A stretch of 58,317 bases of DNA from Brachyspira sp949287565 (GCF_036997615.1 NZ_JAWLQA010000019.1); one strand, 5' to 3'; positions 16,896 through 27,487 are shown, counted from the stretch's first letter. Translations and numbers: made by a program. Notes: generated by a model not told the origin, from the letters alone.

Positions 16896-19800
16896 ATGCA
16901 AGAATTATTTTTATTTCCCAATTATAAAGCAAAAAATAATTATTTGAAAACTAATTTCAAAAAATATACTTTGGATATAACCAATTATCAAACACTGCAT
17001 CAATACTATAAAAGCAGTAAAGAAATGTTTTTTGAAAATTACAGAATAGATAATAATGTTCAGGATATAGATGAATCAATAGCAATAATCAATATTCATA
17101 ATATATTATTTCAGTATAAAGAAAAAAATAAAGAAGCATTAATATCAAAACAAAATACAACTTATGAATTGGCATATACTTTATATAAACTCATAGAGGA
17201 AATAACATTAGCTAAGTTTTACGGATTTAAATTAGAAAAGTACAATAATCTTAAAGATATAAATACAATAATAAATCTATACAAAGAATATAATAAAGAA
17301 AATAATCTATTAGATGAATTTGATATTTTCGAGCTTTTTATAAAATCCATAGGAAATAAGGAATTAGAATTTTTAAATACCTATGAATCTATAACAATTT
17401 ATAATTTTGAAAAAATTCCTCCTTTACATTTGATATTTCTTGAATCTTTAAAAAAGCATTATAATAAAAATATAAAAGTTGTAATGCCTTATGATATGGA
17501 AAAACATTTTAATAATTATAAATCATTCTATCAAGGTATTGATAATTTTGAAATAAATGAAACTTCAAATTTTGCTAAGGCTCTGCTTGGAGAAAATAAA
17601 GATATAAATAAATATAAAAATAAAATAAAGTTCATATCAGGATTCGGTGCTAAACAGGAAGCTGATACAGTTATTGATGAAATAATTAAACTTATAGAAA
17701 GAGGAGTTAATCCTTATGATATAGGAATAATATTTTCAGATATTCAATTATACAGCGATATTGTTTCAAGCAGATTAAAAGAATGCCAGATAAAATTTAA
17801 TGAAAGAAGAGCTAACTTCATATGGAAAGTTCCTATAATACCTGTACTCACTTCTATATTTTTGATATTAGATAAGTATAACGGAGAAATAGATGTAGAT
17901 ACTCTTATAAAAATATTATCTTCTGCATATATTAAACTTGATGGTATTAATCCTTATAATATAAGGGATTTGATTTATTCTTATGAGGATTATAACTCTA
18001 TAGAAATATTTTCAAAAATGTCTTTTAAAGATTTTAAAAATAAGATTAATAAAAAGTTTGAATATAATGATGCTTCAAAATCTATAACAGAATTTTTAAA
18101 TTTGCTAAATCATTTAGTAGCTAAAAAAAGCTATAAAGAAATAGGACTTGCATATATAAATATTTTGAAGTTCTTAAATATAGGAAATATAGAGAATATA
18201 AAAGAGGCAAAAGAATATATAGATAATATTTATGATAATCAAAATGAATATTTCTATAGAGATAATGAGGCATTAGCTTTATTCATTAATCTTATATTGG
18301 AAATAGCATATACAGAAAAACTTGAAAATATAGATAATCAATATATAAGTCATTTTGATTTTCATGCAGCTTTAAATACAATTTTAAGAGATAAATCTAT
18401 TGGCGAAGATGAAAATAGAGATATAACTCTTACAGTAAGTAATTTATATGATGCCAGGGGGGTAAAATTAAAGCATATATTTATATTAGGAATGAATAAT
18501 GATTTTATAAACAGAAGACCTAATGCATTTTTTATAAGTGCCAAATTGAGAGAGGTAATAAATAAAGAAAATAAAAAAATAGTTTTCAATACTCAAAGCT
18601 ATTTATCAGATATTCATTATGCTTTATTTTTGAATATATTGTCTTCATGTTATGAGGATAGTAATATTTATTTTTCATTCAGATTTAAAGATGAAAAAGG
18701 AAATTTAGAGATACCATTTTATTATTTAGAAAATCTTTATAGAGAATTGTATAGTGAAGATTTTAAATTTGAAAGTTTAGAGAAAAACGGACTCATATAC
18801 AGAAAAGAATATATACAAAGAGAAGATAATATTCATACTGATAAAGAAAATCTTATGAGCTTATTTTTATATAATGATATAGCTTATAAAATTGATAATG
18901 CAGAAAATATTATAGATCTTGTTTATCATAAGCAGAATAAAAATATGCATCATGATTTTAACAATAATGAAGATATAAAAAATTTCTTTTTGAATATTTT
19001 CAAAGAGAAAGTATCCGTTACGACTTTGCAGGCTATAATGGAATGTCCTGCTAAATTCTTCTATTCAAGATTGTACTCAAAAGAATCTGTTGAGTCAAAA
19101 ACACAAGGCGTAAATTATATGGATAGGGGAAGAGCATATCATAGATTCTTTCAGGATTTCTATCAGGAAGTTAAAAATCAATATTCAGATGAAGGCTGCC
19201 ATTTAATAGAAAGTGAATTCAATAATTACTGCAATATAGCAAATCAGGTTGTAGAGAATCATATAAATGAATTAATAAATATGTATTCATCAAAAGATTT
19301 AGAAGAAAAATATTTATTAGAGTATAAATTTGATTATAATGTTATAAAAGAAGAGGCATTAAATGTGATGTCATATTTTATAAAAAAGGAAATCATAAAT
19401 AATAAATTAAAAGAAGAAGATGAAGGAGCTTTTTATATACCTAAATATTTTGAAAGATACATAGGAAGCAAAGAAGATTTTATAATTTATAGGAATAAAG
19501 ATTTATCTATAAAAATAAAAGGTATAGTTGATAGAATTGATTTAAGCTACTCTGATAAGGAACATAAAAATATAAATGGTATAAGAATCGTTGATTATAA
19601 ATCTAGCTATAAATTAGAAAAACCTAAAGGCGACACTCAAAAAGATATTATAAAAGAAACAATCAGAATATATTTACAGCCTATTTTATATTTAAAATAT
19701 ATACTTAATGAATATATTAAAAAAAATATAGAAGAAAAAATAAAGCATTGCGAAGTAGTGTTTACAGTATATAAAGAAAAAGAGGTTATAAATGAATCTC

Positions 19801-20015
19801 AGCAAATAAATCAGATGTATAATGACAGAGATATGCTTTTATCTATATGTGGGTTTATTGACAGTGAATATAATTTAAATAATTATTTCGATGAAGTATT
19901 TGATAAAATTTTAGATGGTGAATTAGTTTATATACCCAATATCACAAATTGTGCTAACTGTTATAATGCTCCTTACTGCGAAAAGGCATATAAAAAAGAT
20001 GATGATGAAAATTAA
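16896..20015 (+). CDS. AddB-like PD-(D/E)XK exonuclease with Fe-S staple
   Basis: A 1039-residue protein related to the B subunit of AddAB/RexAB recombination nucleases. The C-terminal nuclease domain carries GRAYHRFF (His749), GIVDRIDL (catalytic Asp879) and RIVDYKS (Asp900, Lys902) plus the QPILYLKYI helix. Four cysteines fit the iron-sulfur staple of AddB: Cys717 in MECPAKFF before the nuclease and Cys1019, 1022 and 1028 in NCANCYNAPYC at the C terminus. The N-terminal half has the size of the AddB helicase-like region but I see no Walker A lysine loop. An addA helicase gene is not adjacent, although the two usually form an operon. Role in double-strand break repair is inferred from the family. 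Confidence 0.8.
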   Translation: MQELFLFPNYKAKNNYLKTNFKKYTLDITNYQTLHQYYKSSKEMFFENYRIDNNVQDIDESIAIINIHNILFQYKEKNKEALISKQNTTYELAYTLYKLIEEITLAKFYGFKLEKYNNLKDINTIINLYKEYNKENNLLDEFDIFELFIKSIGNKELEFLNTYESITIYNFEKIPPLHLIFLESLKKHYNKNIKVVMPYDMEKHFNNYKSFYQGIDNFEINETSNFAKALLGENKDINKYKNKIKFISGFGAKQEADTVIDEIIKLIERGVNPYDIGIIFSDIQLYSDIVSSRLKECQIKFNERRANFIWKVPIIPVLTSIFLILDKYNGEIDVDTLIKILSSAYIKLDGINPYNIRDLIYSYEDYNSIEIFSKMSFKDFKNKINKKFEYNDASKSITEFLNLLNHLVAKKSYKEIGLAYINILKFLNIGNIENIKEAKEYIDNIYDNQNEYFYRDNEALALFINLILEIAYTEKLENIDNQYISHFDFHAALNTILRDKSIGEDENRDITLTVSNLYDARGVKLKHIFILGMNNDFINRRPNAFFISAKLREVINKENKKIVFNTQSYLSDIHYALFLNILSSCYEDSNIYFSFRFKDEKGNLEIPFYYLENLYRELYSEDFKFESLEKNGLIYRKEYIQREDNIHTDKENLMSLFLYNDIAYKIDNAENIIDLVYHKQNKNMHHDFNNNEDIKNFFLNIFKEKVSVTTLQAIMECPAKFFYSRLYSKESVESKTQGVNYMDRGRAYHRFFQDFYQEVKNQYSDEGCHLIESEFNNYCNIANQVVENHINELINMYSSKDLEEKYLLEYKFDYNVIKEEALNVMSYFIKKEIINNKLKEEDEGAFYIPKYFERYIGSKEDFIIYRNKDLSIKIKGIVDRIDLSYSDKEHKNINGIRIVDYKSSYKLEKPKGDTQKDIIKETIRIYLQPILYLKYILNEYIKKNIEEKIKHCEVVFTVYKEKEVINESQQINQMYNDRDMLLSICGFIDSEYNLNNYFDEVFDKILDGELVYIPNITNCANCYNAPYCEKAYKKDDDEN

Positions 20016-20035
20016 AACATTAAAAAATAATAAAA

Positions 20036-20068
20036 AAGGAGCTATAATTAAATAGCTCCTTCTTATTT
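20036..20068. terminator. Bidirectional terminator between convergent genes
   Basis: AAGGAGCTA (20036-20044) / TAGCTCCTT (20053-20061) with A-run before and TCTTATTTT after; serves the AddB-like gene and the receptor on the other strand. Confidence 0.85.
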
Positions 20069-20082
20069 TATAAAAACTTAAA

Positions 20083-22920
20083 TTACCATTTAAGTACAAA
20101 TTCAGTATAAATCTCACCATCTTTAATAGATTTAGTAATTTCCATAGTTGATCTAATATGTGTAAGAGATTCAAGTAAAAGGCTAGCCCAAGCAAGTACA
20201 GCAAGCTCAATAACTTCAGGATCCTCATTAAAATTAGTAAGATGAACTACTAATAATTTTTTTCTAGCTTTAATTAACTCTATTCTAGCCGGATCAAATA
20301 AATCAGTGAATATATGTTCAGCAGCATAAGTTAAAGCAAAATGTTTAGGTACAAAGAAAAGTAATGGTCTAATATATTTAGGTATTATTTGCTGATAATG
20401 GTATTCAGAAATTTCTTTAATACCTGTATTAGCACCAGCGTAGAATAAATCACATACCAATTTATAAGGTTTATGGAATGAAGTCATATAAGGATACCAT
20501 TCCTTACTTGATATTTCATTTTTGAATATTAAAGAAGATGAAGGCTCCATTGCAGTTACCCATTTCTGATATCCTTCTTCTCCGAATTTTGTTTTTATGA
20601 ATTCTTTTAATATTATTAATGTAATACCCTTAACTCTTTGAGTAACAGTATCTTTCTTAGTTTTCATATCTCTAATCTTATATTGAGATATTTCTGATTC
20701 AAGTTCTGATAGTAATTTGTTATTATCATTTGCAAATTTATTCATAACATTTGCAGAAGTAGAAAGATCATTAGAACTATCAGAAATACTTACTACACTT
20801 GTATGTATAGACTCAGATATAGTTTTGAGTTTATTCATAGTTTTAGATGTAGAAATAGAAATATTATTTAAAGATTCAAGACTATTTCTTATATTTCCAA
20901 GTTTATCAGCCATATCAATATACTGTGTTTTAATATGATCACTTGATTGAGAAATTTTAGTAATAGAGTCTACTATTTCATTGATTGCTTTTAACTGTTC
21001 TACAGAAGATACATGCACAGTATCCATAATCTCTGTTACTTCTTGTACATCTTTAGTAAGTATATCAAACTGTTCTGTAGATTCTGTTAAGTCATTAGTA
21101 GTGATAATGATTTTTTCTTCGATGTTTTGAAGAACTTTATTAGCATTATCAGCCTGTTCGTTAGAAACTTCAGATAATTTACGTATTTCCTCAGCAACTA
21201 CAGCGAAACCTGAACTGTATTTACCAGCATGAGCAGCCTCAATAGCAGCGTTCATAGCCAAAAGGTTTGTTTGATGCGCTATGTTTCTAATGGAACTTAC
21301 GAAATTAGAAATGAATCCTAAAGCATTTCTTAAGTCGCCTGTAGCCATAGATGTAGCCTGCATCTTCTCTTTACTTTTTACAGAAGCTAGCGACAAATCT
21401 TTAGCTTTATTTGTTGCTTTAGAAATAATAGCATCTATGTTTTCTATAGTTTTACTCATCTCTTCTACTGAAGTAGCTATTTGTTCTATGTTTTCACCTT
21501 CTTCAATGATTTTACTTTGAAGTTCTCTAGTATCTCTTTCAACCAAATCAATATTGCTTGTATTTGAAGCTATATATTCCTGCATATTTTGGTTACTGCT
21601 TTCTACCAATTCTACCTGATTCAATTCATCATTAACATTATTTTTAATAACTTCTATATTATTATTAATACCATATATTATCTCTAAGTTATCACTGATC
21701 TTTTGTGAGAGTGTATCACTTTGTTTTTTAGAGGTTAGAATAGTTCTTTTTACACTTGAAAGTACCGATTGAAGTGAGTTATTCAAAAGTCCAACCCATT
21801 TTGTCATTTCTCCTATTTCATCACTTCCGGAAACAGCAGGTATTTTTACAGTTAAATCTTTATTATCAACAGAATTACCTATAGCATCAGATATTTTTGT
21901 TATAGAACTGAATAATAATTTAATAAAGAATATAATAGTAACTATTGCCATTAAGAATGCTATTATGATAGTATAGAATATAGCATCATTCATATCTTTT
22001 ATTTGAGAAGTATAATATGAATTAGGTATAAGCATTACTATATTGATAAGTCCCGCAATATTAGCAACATAAGCTTTACATAAAGTATTATTTATTTCTA
22101 TACCATCTGTTTTGCTAAATCCAGCAGTTAGATTAGAATTAAATATTTCATAGTATTGAGGATACAATATATCTAATCTTCCATTTACTATATCAGGATT
22201 TTTTGAATTGATAATAGCTGATTTTCTTTTATCAATTACCATTATGTCAGCACCTTCTATAGCAAGTATGTCCTTTATATTTTCTGTAGAATAATTGAAA
22301 AGCACTCCAACATTTGCAATACCTACAATTTTTTCATCGTTTTGCATATCTGGTATTGTAGAAGCTATATTAAATGTTATTCCTATATGAGGTCCTTCAT
22401 TGATCATATAAGGTTTTAATATTTGTCTTCTTAATATACTTCTATATGTTTGACCATATGTATTTGTTAGAGCATCCCACATAGCTTTGTTTGTGGTATT
22501 TACTTTTGTAAATTCTTTATTGAAAGTAGAGTATCTATAAAGAGTAAAAGGTTCATTTCCATCATTTACAGCATTAGGGTGAAATAAAACACTTACAATT
22601 CTATTAAAATATAATTGAGATTCATTTACAGTAGCTGATAGAAAGTTTTTGAAGTATTCATCTCTATCATCTATAGGGTAATTTTTTATATTATTGTAGT
22701 CAACAGAAAGTGTTGTAGATATTTTTGCAGATTCTTCTCTTGCTGAAATTATATTATATTCAAATTCTTTCTCTATTAATCTAAATCTATTATCTAAACT
22801 TCTTTCTATAACAGTGGAAAAAGTTTCAGTATTTAAAGTATTACTCAAAAAATTGGTGCTGAAAGCCACCAAAACCATAACTCCGACTATTATTAAAATT
22901 ATACGAATCTTTATACCCAT
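20083..22920 (-). CDS. Methyl-accepting chemotaxis protein with extra C-terminal domain
   Basis: ATG 22920 is chosen because AGGAG lies 10 bp upstream (22935-22931); an ATG at 22953 has none. The 945 residues contain a membrane span near the N terminus (IRIILIIVGVMVLVAFS), a roughly 290-residue extracytoplasmic sensor, a second span (IIIAFLMAIVTIIFFIKLL), a HAMP-like linker and the receptor signalling hairpin (HQTNLLAMNAAIEAAHAGK, then GFAVVAEEIRKLSEVS). After it come about 190 further residues that chemoreceptors normally lack: KGITLIILKEFIKTKFGEEG, SSKEWYPYMTSFHKPYKL and a helical end. This tail faces the cytoplasm; it resembles the opening of haem-NO-binding-type sensor domains but I cannot assign it. 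It would signal through CheA/CheW to the flagella. Confidence 0.85.
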   Translation of the reverse strand: MGIKIRIILIIVGVMVLVAFSTNFLSNTLNTETFSTVIERSLDNRFRLIEKEFEYNIISAREESAKISTTLSVDYNNIKNYPIDDRDEYFKNFLSATVNESQLYFNRIVSVLFHPNAVNDGNEPFTLYRYSTFNKEFTKVNTTNKAMWDALTNTYGQTYRSILRRQILKPYMINEGPHIGITFNIASTIPDMQNDEKIVGIANVGVLFNYSTENIKDILAIEGADIMVIDKRKSAIINSKNPDIVNGRLDILYPQYYEIFNSNLTAGFSKTDGIEINNTLCKAYVANIAGLINIVMLIPNSYYTSQIKDMNDAIFYTIIIAFLMAIVTIIFFIKLLFSSITKISDAIGNSVDNKDLTVKIPAVSGSDEIGEMTKWVGLLNNSLQSVLSSVKRTILTSKKQSDTLSQKISDNLEIIYGINNNIEVIKNNVNDELNQVELVESSNQNMQEYIASNTSNIDLVERDTRELQSKIIEEGENIEQIATSVEEMSKTIENIDAIISKATNKAKDLSLASVKSKEKMQATSMATGDLRNALGFISNFVSSIRNIAHQTNLLAMNAAIEAAHAGKYSSGFAVVAEEIRKLSEVSNEQADNANKVLQNIEEKIIITTNDLTESTEQFDILTKDVQEVTEIMDTVHVSSVEQLKAINEIVDSITKISQSSDHIKTQYIDMADKLGNIRNSLESLNNISISTSKTMNKLKTISESIHTSVVSISDSSNDLSTSANVMNKFANDNNKLLSELESEISQYKIRDMKTKKDTVTQRVKGITLIILKEFIKTKFGEEGYQKWVTAMEPSSSLIFKNEISSKEWYPYMTSFHKPYKLVCDLFYAGANTGIKEISEYHYQQIIPKYIRPLLFFVPKHFALTYAAEHIFTDLFDPARIELIKARKKLLVVHLTNFNEDPEVIELAVLAWASLLLESLTHIRSTMEITKSIKDGEIYTEFVLKW

Positions 22921-23025
22921 TTCAAAATGCTCCTGTGTAATTAGTATCGGCATTGGAAGTATATATTTTAAAGAATTAATATCTATAATATATTTAAAAC
23001 TAATAGCTGTAAAGGGATATTAATA

Positions 23026-23058
23026 AAAAAAGTATAATATTTTTTATTATACTTTTTA
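23026..23058. terminator. AT-rich hairpin upstream of the receptor gene
   Basis: AAAAAGTATAAT / ATTATACTTTTT around 23028-23057 with a 6-bp loop. It is downstream of flgK on the minus strand and is probably a second terminator. Confidence 0.5.
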
Positions 23059-23074
23059 AATTTTAAATATAAAA

Positions 23075-23107
23075 ATAGGCGGCATCTAATTTATTTGATA
23101 CCGCCTC
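23075..23107 (-). terminator. Rho-independent terminator of flgK
   Basis: On the minus strand AGGCGGTATC and GATGCCGCCT pair (one G-U), followed by ATTTTTATATTT. It lies about 20 bp after the flgK stop. Confidence 0.8.
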
Positions 23108-23125
23108 AAAAAATCTATATATTAC

Positions 23126-25039
23126 TTACACACCCATTCTGTTTATCACAACATCTAAAAGCTGATCCATAACACTTACAACTCTGGCAGATGCATTATA
23201 ACCATGCTGATACATAGCCATTTGAGCAACTTCTTCATCTAAGTTAACTCCAGATACTGACTGTCTTAATTTTTCAAGATATTCCATGACAACAGTTTGT
23301 TTTTCTGTTTCAGCATTAGCTGTTTCTGTTCTTGAAGCTATTTTAGCAAGACTTCCTGTATAGAAATCATTGAATGTAGATTTGCTGTCAACCATTATTT
23401 CTTTAGTTTTCAAATTAGCAATAGCCAAAGCATTAGAACCATCACCTATACCATTCCATTTATCATTAAAGCCGTTACCTGTAGTATCTATACCTTTAGA
23501 AGCTGCTATGTAATTTACATCGTTTCTGATAATATCATTAACAGCGATAGCTGCAGCAGGGTGTCTGTCAGGTGTAACTGTAAAGTTTCTGAAATCTCCT
23601 GCTAGCTTGTTTACTTGATCTATTGTCTGCCAATTATAAGCACCAGTAGCGCCAGACTGATTCAATACGCCTGTTATTCCTACAAGGAAATCTCCGGAAT
23701 CTTCTATATGTTTAATGAAATATGAAGGTTTCATATAATCATCAAAGCCTCTTGCTTTAAGAACAAGTCTATTTTTATCATCTAAATAAGCTGAAACATT
23801 AGCTTCGCTTGAGTTGATTTTATCTATCAATTCTCCCACTTTCATTTGAGCAGTATAATCTATAGCAACATCAGCACCTTCTCTTGATTTATTACCGAAT
23901 ACTAAAGTTCCGCTGCTTCCTATGCTGGCAGTAGAATCTACTGAATTAATACCGCTTACTTTGAACATTATAGTAGAATCTTCCTGTCCGTCATTATTAA
24001 TATCAAAATTACCTATTACGGAAGGAGTAGTTTTTGTAACTGTGAAGAAATCAATACCTGTTTCCTGATTAAGTCCGAAACCGCTTCTATGAACTTCGTT
24101 TACACTGTCTGATAAATTCATAGCAAAAGTATCTAAATCATTAATAGCATCAACAGTATCAACATCTCTAAGTTCTAATAAAGCCTTTAATTCTCCGCCT
24201 TCAAACTGAACCTGAACATGATCTTTTTTCCAATAAATATCATACATTCCTTCATTATTAATATTTTTCTCAGCACTTAATTCGCTTACAACATTACCTT
24301 GAATCAATGCTCTTCCGCCTATATAAATCATAGTTTCATCAGGATCCATAGATTTTATATCAACATTAGCAAGAGAAGAAAGTTCATCAACAAGTAAATC
24401 TCTTCTATCTAATAAATCATTAGGACTTTGTCCCAATGCCTGCTGTTTTACTATTTCTACGTTTAAATCTTTTATAGAATTAGATATATCATTAATTCTC
24501 TTAACCTTATTTTCAACTAAGTTATTCAAATTATTACGCATACCGTTCATTTGATTGAACATTTGATTAATAGAATTATTGATTCTGTCGGCTCTCTCTA
24601 CAAGCACCATTCTAGTGCCTCTTTCAGTAGGATTAGCAGCCATTTCCTGCCAAGAATCCCAGAAAGCATCTAAATCGCTTCTTAAATTTGCATTGCCTGG
24701 CTCATTATATATAGCTTCTAATTGCTTTAAATAATCTGATTTTGTTTTCCAATAACCGTCAGTACCAAGCTCCATCATTATTTTAGAGTCAATGAATTGA
24801 TCTCTTATTCTTTCTACTGTAGTTATTTCAGCACCCTGTCCTATTTGACCAGCACGTTCAGCTCTATTCAAGCTAGGTGCTTCTAAAGGCTTATCAAATG
24901 TACGCATTACCACTCTTTGTCTGCTGTATCCTTTAGTGGCAACATTATTTATATTATGACCTGTAACTTCCAAAGCTGTTTTGAAGTTTTGTAATGATCT
25001 TTTACCTAATTCTATACCAAAAAATGAGCTTGTAGACAT
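23126..25039 (-). CDS. flgK: Flagellar hook-associated protein 1
   Basis: A 637-residue protein of the hook-filament junction, exported by the flagellar type III apparatus. The N-terminal flagellar rod-type motif (GKRSLQNFKTALEVTGHNI, then NVATKGYSRQRV) and the C-terminal flagellin-like helix (VSGVNLDEEVAQMAMYQHGY, then NASARVVSVMDQLLDVVI) are both intact. The long variable middle is normal for spirochaete FlgK. ATG 25039 has AGGAG upstream. FlgL, which usually follows flgK, is not next to it here: a terminator and a chemoreceptor gene follow. Flagella are periplasmic in spirochaetes. Confidence 0.95.
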   Translation of the reverse strand: MSTSSFFGIELGKRSLQNFKTALEVTGHNINNVATKGYSRQRVVMRTFDKPLEAPSLNRAERAGQIGQGAEITTVERIRDQFIDSKIMMELGTDGYWKTKSDYLKQLEAIYNEPGNANLRSDLDAFWDSWQEMAANPTERGTRMVLVERADRINNSINQMFNQMNGMRNNLNNLVENKVKRINDISNSIKDLNVEIVKQQALGQSPNDLLDRRDLLVDELSSLANVDIKSMDPDETMIYIGGRALIQGNVVSELSAEKNINNEGMYDIYWKKDHVQVQFEGGELKALLELRDVDTVDAINDLDTFAMNLSDSVNEVHRSGFGLNQETGIDFFTVTKTTPSVIGNFDINNDGQEDSTIMFKVSGINSVDSTASIGSSGTLVFGNKSREGADVAIDYTAQMKVGELIDKINSSEANVSAYLDDKNRLVLKARGFDDYMKPSYFIKHIEDSGDFLVGITGVLNQSGATGAYNWQTIDQVNKLAGDFRNFTVTPDRHPAAAIAVNDIIRNDVNYIAASKGIDTTGNGFNDKWNGIGDGSNALAIANLKTKEIMVDSKSTFNDFYTGSLAKIASRTETANAETEKQTVVMEYLEKLRQSVSGVNLDEEVAQMAMYQHGYNASARVVSVMDQLLDVVINRMGV

Positions 25040-25245
25040 TATTATGCTCCTTAAAAAATAATAATTTGCTTCTAATTAATTATTAGAATTATCGTATTTA
25101 TAAAAAAATTTATTACATTTTTTTTATTATTATTGTAACAAAAGGTAACATAATAAAAAAATGGCATATATGTTTTATGTTTATACTTTTATTAAAGATT
25201 CTTTATTTCTTCTATGCTAAGGCCGGTATTTTCACTGTAATAAAT

Positions 25246-25303
25246 AAAAATTGTTCGCCGTATTTGTATGTCAAATAAATTTGTCATACGCTCACAATTT
25301 TTA
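25246..25303. repeat. ATTGT-type palindromic repeat, copy 1
   Basis: AAAAATTGTTCGCCG at 25246-25260 and TACGCTCACAATTTTT at 25287-25302 are imperfect inverted ends around a smaller hairpin (GTATGTCAAAT / ATTTGTCATAC). A related copy lies at 53300-53344. The rest of the 420-bp spacer 25040-25459 holds no gene. Confidence 0.65.
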
Positions 25304-25390
25304 TAATTAGATTTATGATGCTATTTTATACTTTTACTCTATCCAAGATAATATTCTTTTTTTCTTCATAATTTCTATATGCTTTAAAAA

Positions 25391-25426
25391 ATAATAGGCC
25401 GACTTTTTAAAAAGACAGCCTATTTA
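25391..25426 (-). terminator. Terminator of the flanking chemoreceptor gene
   Basis: On the minus strand AATAGGC, a spacer rich in A and T, and GCCTATT pair, followed by ATTTTTT. It lies about 35 bp after the receptor stop at 25460. Confidence 0.7.
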
Positions 25427-25459
25427 TTTCCTATTATAATTTTTTATATGTTCAAAAAT

Positions 25460-27286
25460 TTATACTTTAAAGAAGCTCATAGCATTAACTAACTCTTCAG
25501 CCTGATTAAGCAATGAACTAGATGATGCAGAAGTATGTTCTACTAAAGCAGCATTTTGCTGAGTTACTGCATCCATATCTGTGATTGCTTTATTAACCTG
25601 TTGAACTCCTGATTGCTGTTCTAATGCTGTTGTGCTTATATCTTCCATGAGTTTTGAAGTTACATCTATTTTATCTTGAATATCTTTAAATATCTCTTGT
25701 GATTCTCTTGCTGATTCTGTGGCTTTAGTAATTTTTTCATAAGCATTATCTACTAGGCTAGTAATATCTTTTACTGATGACTGAGTAGTCTGTGCCAAAT
25801 TTCTTACTTCAGAAGCTACTACTGCAAAACCTTTACCTTGATCTCCTGCACGGGCTGCTTCTACTGCTGCATTAAGAGCAAGTATATTAGTTTGAAATGC
25901 TATATCTTCTATTATTTTTGTAATGTTTTTTATTTTTGTACTAGCTTCATTAACTTCTTCTATATTTTGAACAGTATCTAATATTATACTTCCAGCATGT
26001 TCAATAGATGCTTTTGAGTTTATCATCATTTTATTTCCGTCTACTGATTTATTTGTAGATGATACAATAGTAGAGGCCATCTCCTCCATTGATGAAGCTG
26101 TTTCCTGCAAACTAGATGCCTGAGTATCTGTTCTTCTTGATAAATCTTCACTGTCTTTTGAAAGTGCTCTTGCACTACTAGTTATTTCATCGGCAGAAAC
26201 TCTAACTTTCATTATAATATCAAGCAGTACATCACGCATATTAAAGAAAGAATTAGCAAGCATACCTAATTCATCATCTCTATTAATATTTTGATGTTCA
26301 TAAACCAAATTACCTTGAGATATTTCTTTGGCAAATAATACTAATGAAATTAATGGTTTTGTTATAGTCTTTATATAAAGAGCAACTACAAAGCATGCTA
26401 ATATTATGAAGAACGGTCCTATTGTAGATGTTCTAAAAATTATGCCTCTTATATCTTTATAAATTTGACTATTGTAATTTGCAAATATAACAGACCAAGG
26501 CATTATGCTAATATTTTTATAAGCGGCAGAACGTTTACTTTTATTATTTCCAAACACATAAGATTCTATAACACCTTCCGATGTAGTCTTTGCTATCTCA
26601 TAAACTTGAGGTAATAAAGTGCCTATTCTGTTATGATCGGATGAAAGCATAATAATACCTTTATCATTTGCTATTGTTATATCACCGTCAAAGTTAATAT
26701 TATCAATGAAATCTTTATTTACTTTTCCTAAATCTATATTTATGTAAATAATACCTATTAAATTTCCTTGAGAATTAAATAGTCCTTTGCAAAGAAGTAT
26801 AGCTTGAGAATCTTTTGCTATGGTATTGGCATAAGTAGCATTATAATTATTTGCTTTTAATCTTGTAAATAATTCAGTGTCAGAATCAGTTATAGATGTG
26901 CCTTCAAGAGATGCATTATCACTATCAACTATTATCCTTCCATTGACATCTGCAAGTCCCATATTAAGAGCATATCCATTTACTGAAGCAAAATCTTTTA
27001 ATCTGTTTATGCTCTGCTGTTTAACATTTGCATCATTAGTATAAAGTATATTAAATACAGTTGATGATTTAGAATATGTATCAATGGCTAATAGCTGCTC
27101 ATGAAGTATCATATCTACCATAGAAGCATATCCTGAAACTGTGGATTTAAAGCCGTTTAATGTTGCTCTTTTTACTGCCCTTGTAGATGATAATACAGAA
27201 AGTGTTCCCAATATAAAAATTGTAATGAAAATGATAATACTGATAATGAAAGGAATTTTAAAAGCTAAACTCTTCATTTTTCTCAT
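25460..27286 (-). CDS. Methyl-accepting chemotaxis protein (Cache-type), paralogue 1
   Basis: A 608-residue receptor: membrane span at residues 10-30 (IPFIISIIIFITIFILG), periplasmic dCache-like ligand domain (about 35-280), second span (IGPFFIILACFVVALYIKT), HAMP domain, then the signalling hairpin with IAFQTNILALNAAVEAARAG and KGFAVVASEVRNLAQ. ATG 27286 is supported by alignment of its first residues with the paralogue next door. It ends in SFFKV exactly as the neighbour does. The two lie in tandem with a 217-bp spacer and a terminator between, and arose by duplication; the sensor domains have diverged most. Confidence 0.92.
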   Translation of the reverse strand: MRKMKSLAFKIPFIISIIIFITIFILGTLSVLSSTRAVKRATLNGFKSTVSGYASMVDMILHEQLLAIDTYSKSSTVFNILYTNDANVKQQSINRLKDFASVNGYALNMGLADVNGRIIVDSDNASLEGTSITDSDTELFTRLKANNYNATYANTIAKDSQAILLCKGLFNSQGNLIGIIYINIDLGKVNKDFIDNINFDGDITIANDKGIIMLSSDHNRIGTLLPQVYEIAKTTSEGVIESYVFGNNKSKRSAAYKNISIMPWSVIFANYNSQIYKDIRGIIFRTSTIGPFFIILACFVVALYIKTITKPLISLVLFAKEISQGNLVYEHQNINRDDELGMLANSFFNMRDVLLDIIMKVRVSADEITSSARALSKDSEDLSRRTDTQASSLQETASSMEEMASTIVSSTNKSVDGNKMMINSKASIEHAGSIILDTVQNIEEVNEASTKIKNITKIIEDIAFQTNILALNAAVEAARAGDQGKGFAVVASEVRNLAQTTQSSVKDITSLVDNAYEKITKATESARESQEIFKDIQDKIDVTSKLMEDISTTALEQQSGVQQVNKAITDMDAVTQQNAALVEHTSASSSSLLNQAEELVNAMSFFKV

Positions 27287-27448
27287 ACATACAAACCATA
27301 ATGAAATTTTGTTTTTATTAAAAAATAATTGTTTTAATATATATTTTATTCGAATAATTTGAATATAAAAATAAAAAAAAATTGTAATTTTTTTTTAAAA
27401 ATTATATTTTATGATATTTATTCAATGTAAAAATGCAAAAATCAAATA

Positions 27449-27487
27449 AAAAGGGTTACTTCCTTATATTAGGAAATAACCCTTAAA
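27449..27487 (-). terminator. Terminator of the second chemoreceptor
   Basis: AAGGGTTA...TCCT (from 27451) and AGGA...TAACCCTT (to 27484) pair around TATAT; AT-rich tail on the minus side. Confidence 0.75.
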
